NCBI RefSeq assembly: GCF_041320605.1 | Contig: NZ_CP166679.1 | Span: 2,170,001-2,234,000, forward strand | From: Arenibacter antarcticus | GTDB lineage: Bacteria; Bacteroidota; Bacteroidia; Flavobacteriales; Flavobacteriaceae | DNA: 64,000 nt | Direction: 5' to 3' | In this document: positions 61,511 to 64,000 of the stretch, in pieces | How the letters are laid out: every line of letters starts with the position of its first letter | Numbering within the stretch: position 1 is the first letter of the stretch | Program-made: the position numbers and the translations under genes | Notes under the pieces: generated by a model | Database searches by the model: none | Told to the model about the DNA's origin: nothing | The model's input: only the letters and a program-made list of their open reading frames with translations

Positions 61511-64000
61511 ATGAATAAACTTTTTCTTTCCGCTCTCTTTGCTATTTTATTTTTTTCAGTTTCTTATTCCCAAGATTTTATATTAAGTGGTAAGGTGGTA
61601 GATGCTATCACCAATACTCCTTTGGAAGCTTCCACTATATACGCGGAATCTGTTAAAGACAGTACATTAATTGCTTATACCATCTCTAATCAAACAGGAG
61701 AGTTTGAGCTAGAGGGAAAAACCAATCACAAGGAGATGAAGGTGTTCTTTACCTATAATGGCTATAAGTCGTTGGTGATGAATATAAAGCCTAAGGAGAA
61801 GGTTGAATTGGGGAAAATTCAATTAGAGGAGCAAGCAGAAGAACTGGATGAAGTACGACTTGTAGGGCATAGGATTCCCATTACCATAAAAAAAGATACG
61901 CTAGAATTTAATGCCGATTCTTTTAAAACCAGACCAGATGCCACGGTAGAAGATGTGCTGAAAAAATTACCGGGCGTGGAGGTGGATTCGGATGGTAAAA
62001 TTACCGTAAACGGTAAAGAAGTAGATCGTGTATTGGTTAATGGGCAGGTGTTTTTTAGTAACGACCCCAAGGTGGCTACCAAGAGTCTGCCTAAAGATAT
62101 TATAAGTAAAATCCAAATATCCGACACTAAGACAAAAAGACAAGAATTTACAGGAGACGATGCCGATGGCGAGAATAAGACCATTAACCTAACCATCAAG
62201 AAAGATAAGAATAAAGGGTATATGGGTCGAGCTTCTGCAGGTTACGGTACGGATGACAGGTATCAGCTAAGCGGATTACTTAATTATTTCAACGATACCC
62301 AACGTGTAAGTTTTATAGGAGGTGCCAATAATATTAATAACTCCGGTTTCTCATACGATGAGATTTATGATATGGTAGGGAATTCTGGGGCTAGGGGATC
62401 TAGTCTTCTAAATAATTTTGGAAATGGGATTACGACTTCATCAAATTTGGGAGCTAGTTATGCCAATGCAAAAAAAGGTAAATATAAAGTAGACGGAAAT
62501 TACTTTTTTGCCTACAGCGACTCTTATAATGATCAGATGACCAACAGGGAAAATATTTTGCCAGATCGTAGATATTTCACTGAAAATGTATCCAATTTTG
62601 TGGGGGCTACCAACTCTAATAAGGGGTCTGCAAATCTAGAATTTGATATTGACGAAACCCTTAGGGTGTCGGTACAACCCAACTTAAGTGTCAATTGGAA
62701 CAACTCCAACAATAGTAATAATACGGTAAGTAAGAATGAGGACGGTGACCTAATAAATTCTAACGAGCGAGTGTCTATAAGCGATGGCTATCAGAGGAAC
62801 TTCTCCAATAGGGTTAGTCTAATGAAAAAATTAGATACCATTGGCACCATTCTAAGTTTTACCTTTTCTAATAATAACTCTGAAAATAAGAGTACTTCCA
62901 GTTTAAATTCTATTCGTGAAATATATGGGGGCGATGCCAGCTTAGAAATCTTGGATCAATTATCGGAAGTGGATAATAGGCGCGACTCCTATGACTTGGA
63001 GGGTTCTTTCAGACAGCCTTTGGGCAGTAAAGTATTCCTAAATCTAGGTTATCAGTTTTCTCATGAGCAAAGGGGAGATAATATAGAGGTAATGGATTAC
63101 GATGATAATACTAATGGATACAATCTTTTTAACGAAGCGTTGAGTTCCGATTTTAATTTTACCAACAAACAACAAACCCCTTCATTAGGAATCCAAAGTC
63201 AAGGTGAGAAACTTAACTTTATGGTCAGTGCAAATTATGTTTTTACCGATCTTAATAATACGGATTATTTAAGGAGTAGTGGCTTTTCCAATTCCTATGA
63301 AAACCTAACGTTCAACGGCAACATCAATTATACCTTAGGGAAAAATAAGCGATTATCTCTTCGGTATAATCCTAGATTGAATATCCCTAATGTAAATCAA
63401 TTGCAGCCAGTTCCCAACGTAAATAATCCTTTAAATATCGTTATTGGTAATCCAAACTTACAACCGGGTGTAAATCACAGTATTAGTTTTAATTTTAATA
63501 ATTACAATTGGAGGGAACGCAGTGGTGTTTATTTGTACTCTGGACTTAATATGCAAAATAACTGGGTTTCGGCTGTAACTACCACCGATGAAAATTTCTT
63601 AAGAACCACTAGATTTGCCAATGTAAATGGCAACTATAATGGTTATGGCGGCTTTGGTTATTCCAAACAGATTAAAAAAGATAGTGTGTACACGCTTAGA
63701 TTTAACATTAGGCCTAGCTTTAGTATAGATCAGCGAGTAAGTTTTACCAATGGGGTAGAGCTTAAAGGAAATAGCATCAGTGTTTCTCCTTACGTTTCTA
63801 CTACCTACAATTATAAGGAACTTTTGGAAATAGAACCAGGGTATGGGGTTTCGTTTAATAATACCAAATACAACCTAGATAATATAGATGATATATCATA
63901 TACTTCCCAGAACGCTAGTTTAAGGGTAACTAGTTATTGGCCAAAAAATTTAATTTGGGGGAACGACCTACGCTATAGCTATAACGGAAATGTTGGGCCA
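61511..64000 (+). CDS. TonB-receptor-like outer-membrane beta-barrel protein (partial)
   Basis: The open frame runs from ATG 61511 to the window end, giving 830 codons without a stop. A signal peptide (ALFAILFFSVSYSQ) precedes a carboxypeptidase-regulatory-like domain (about residues 24-95: LSGKVVDAITNTPLEAST). A TonB plug-like segment follows (VEDVLKKLPGVEVDSDGKI, NGKEVDRVLVNGQVFF, about 155-190), then a long barrel rich in Asn, Ser and Gly. No TonB box or partner SusD gene is visible. It fits the OMP_b-brl_3 group, whose function is mostly unknown. The stop lies beyond the window. Confidence 0.9.
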   Translation, partial: MNKLFLSALFAILFFSVSYSQDFILSGKVVDAITNTPLEASTIYAESVKDSTLIAYTISNQTGEFELEGKTNHKEMKVFFTYNGYKSLVMNIKPKEKVELGKIQLEEQAEELDEVRLVGHRIPITIKKDTLEFNADSFKTRPDATVEDVLKKLPGVEVDSDGKITVNGKEVDRVLVNGQVFFSNDPKVATKSLPKDIISKIQISDTKTKRQEFTGDDADGENKTINLTIKKDKNKGYMGRASAGYGTDDRYQLSGLLNYFNDTQRVSFIGGANNINNSGFSYDEIYDMVGNSGARGSSLLNNFGNGITTSSNLGASYANAKKGKYKVDGNYFFAYSDSYNDQMTNRENILPDRRYFTENVSNFVGATNSNKGSANLEFDIDETLRVSVQPNLSVNWNNSNNSNNTVSKNEDGDLINSNERVSISDGYQRNFSNRVSLMKKLDTIGTILSFTFSNNNSENKSTSSLNSIREIYGGDASLEILDQLSEVDNRRDSYDLEGSFRQPLGSKVFLNLGYQFSHEQRGDNIEVMDYDDNTNGYNLFNEALSSDFNFTNKQQTPSLGIQSQGEKLNFMVSANYVFTDLNNTDYLRSSGFSNSYENLTFNGNINYTLGKNKRLSLRYNPRLNIPNVNQLQPVPNVNNPLNIVIGNPNLQPGVNHSISFNFNNYNWRERSGVYLYSGLNMQNNWVSAVTTTDENFLRTTRFANVNGNYNGYGGFGYSKQIKKDSVYTLRFNIRPSFSIDQRVSFTNGVELKGNSISVSPYVSTTYNYKELLEIEPGYGVSFNNTKYNLDNIDDISYTSQNASLRVTSYWPKNLIWGNDLRYSYNGNVGP

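Overview
The window is chromosomal DNA of a marine member of the Flavobacteriaceae (Bacteroidota), close in character to Arenibacter, Maribacter or Zobellia. This rests on the Bacteroidota -7/-33 promoter pattern (TAnnTTTG with an upstream TTTG), short A-rich leaders before start codons, Bacteroidota-type lipoproteins, a sulfatase and DUF1501/PSCyt genes, and a housekeeping era/der block. The genus is inferred, not proven.

Layout. 1-9.8 kb: the tail of an FGE-sulfatase-like gene, a YceI protein, then a tight operon of three planctomycete-type genes (PSCyt1/DUF1549/DUF1553, DUF1501, DUF2231 plus heme and LRR-like segments) with an exported ApbE, followed by an M20 amidohydrolase and a small outer-membrane protein. 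10-31.4 kb: stress, envelope and regulatory genes, including Dps, an ArsC-fold protein without its cysteine, an orphan AraC regulator, an AraC/response-regulator/hybrid-PAS-kinase operon, small stress proteins (including a 53-aa DUF1328 protein), a SRAP-fold protein lacking its catalytic residues, MscS, DUF2254, a semialdehyde dehydrogenase, a nitroreductase, AI-2E and YihY membrane proteins and a fused DoxDA protein. A structured small RNA candidate lies at 23.4-23.65 kb.

31.8-37.9 kb: a compact operon of glycerate kinase, a Tm-1-type TIM-barrel 'PEP hydrolase', a cupin, a Pirellula-type dehydrogenase whose usual heme domain is replaced by an azurin-like cupredoxin, and a ThuA protein. This looks like an undescribed extracytoplasmic sugar or sugar-acid oxidation route feeding glycerate into central metabolism.

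38.0-51.9 kb: a catabolic block bounded by about 60-bp direct repeats. It holds a TolB-propeller/amidohydrolase fusion, an S1-type sulfatase, two neutral-ceramidase-family hydrolases sharing a nearly identical 3' half, a cytochrome c version of the Pirellula-type dehydrogenase, and a GH110-like beta-helix protein. There is no SusC/SusD pair. The bounding repeats combine a terminator hairpin with a sequence resembling the 3' end of the initiator tRNA gene at 56.6 kb.

51.9-56.6 kb: decayed gene fragments, an AT-rich surface ice-binding lipoprotein, an OmpA-family barrel, a possible group II intron relic and tRNA-fMet. 57-64 kb: NhaC antiporter, era, a small membrane protein, der, and a TonB-receptor-like outer-membrane protein cut by the window end.
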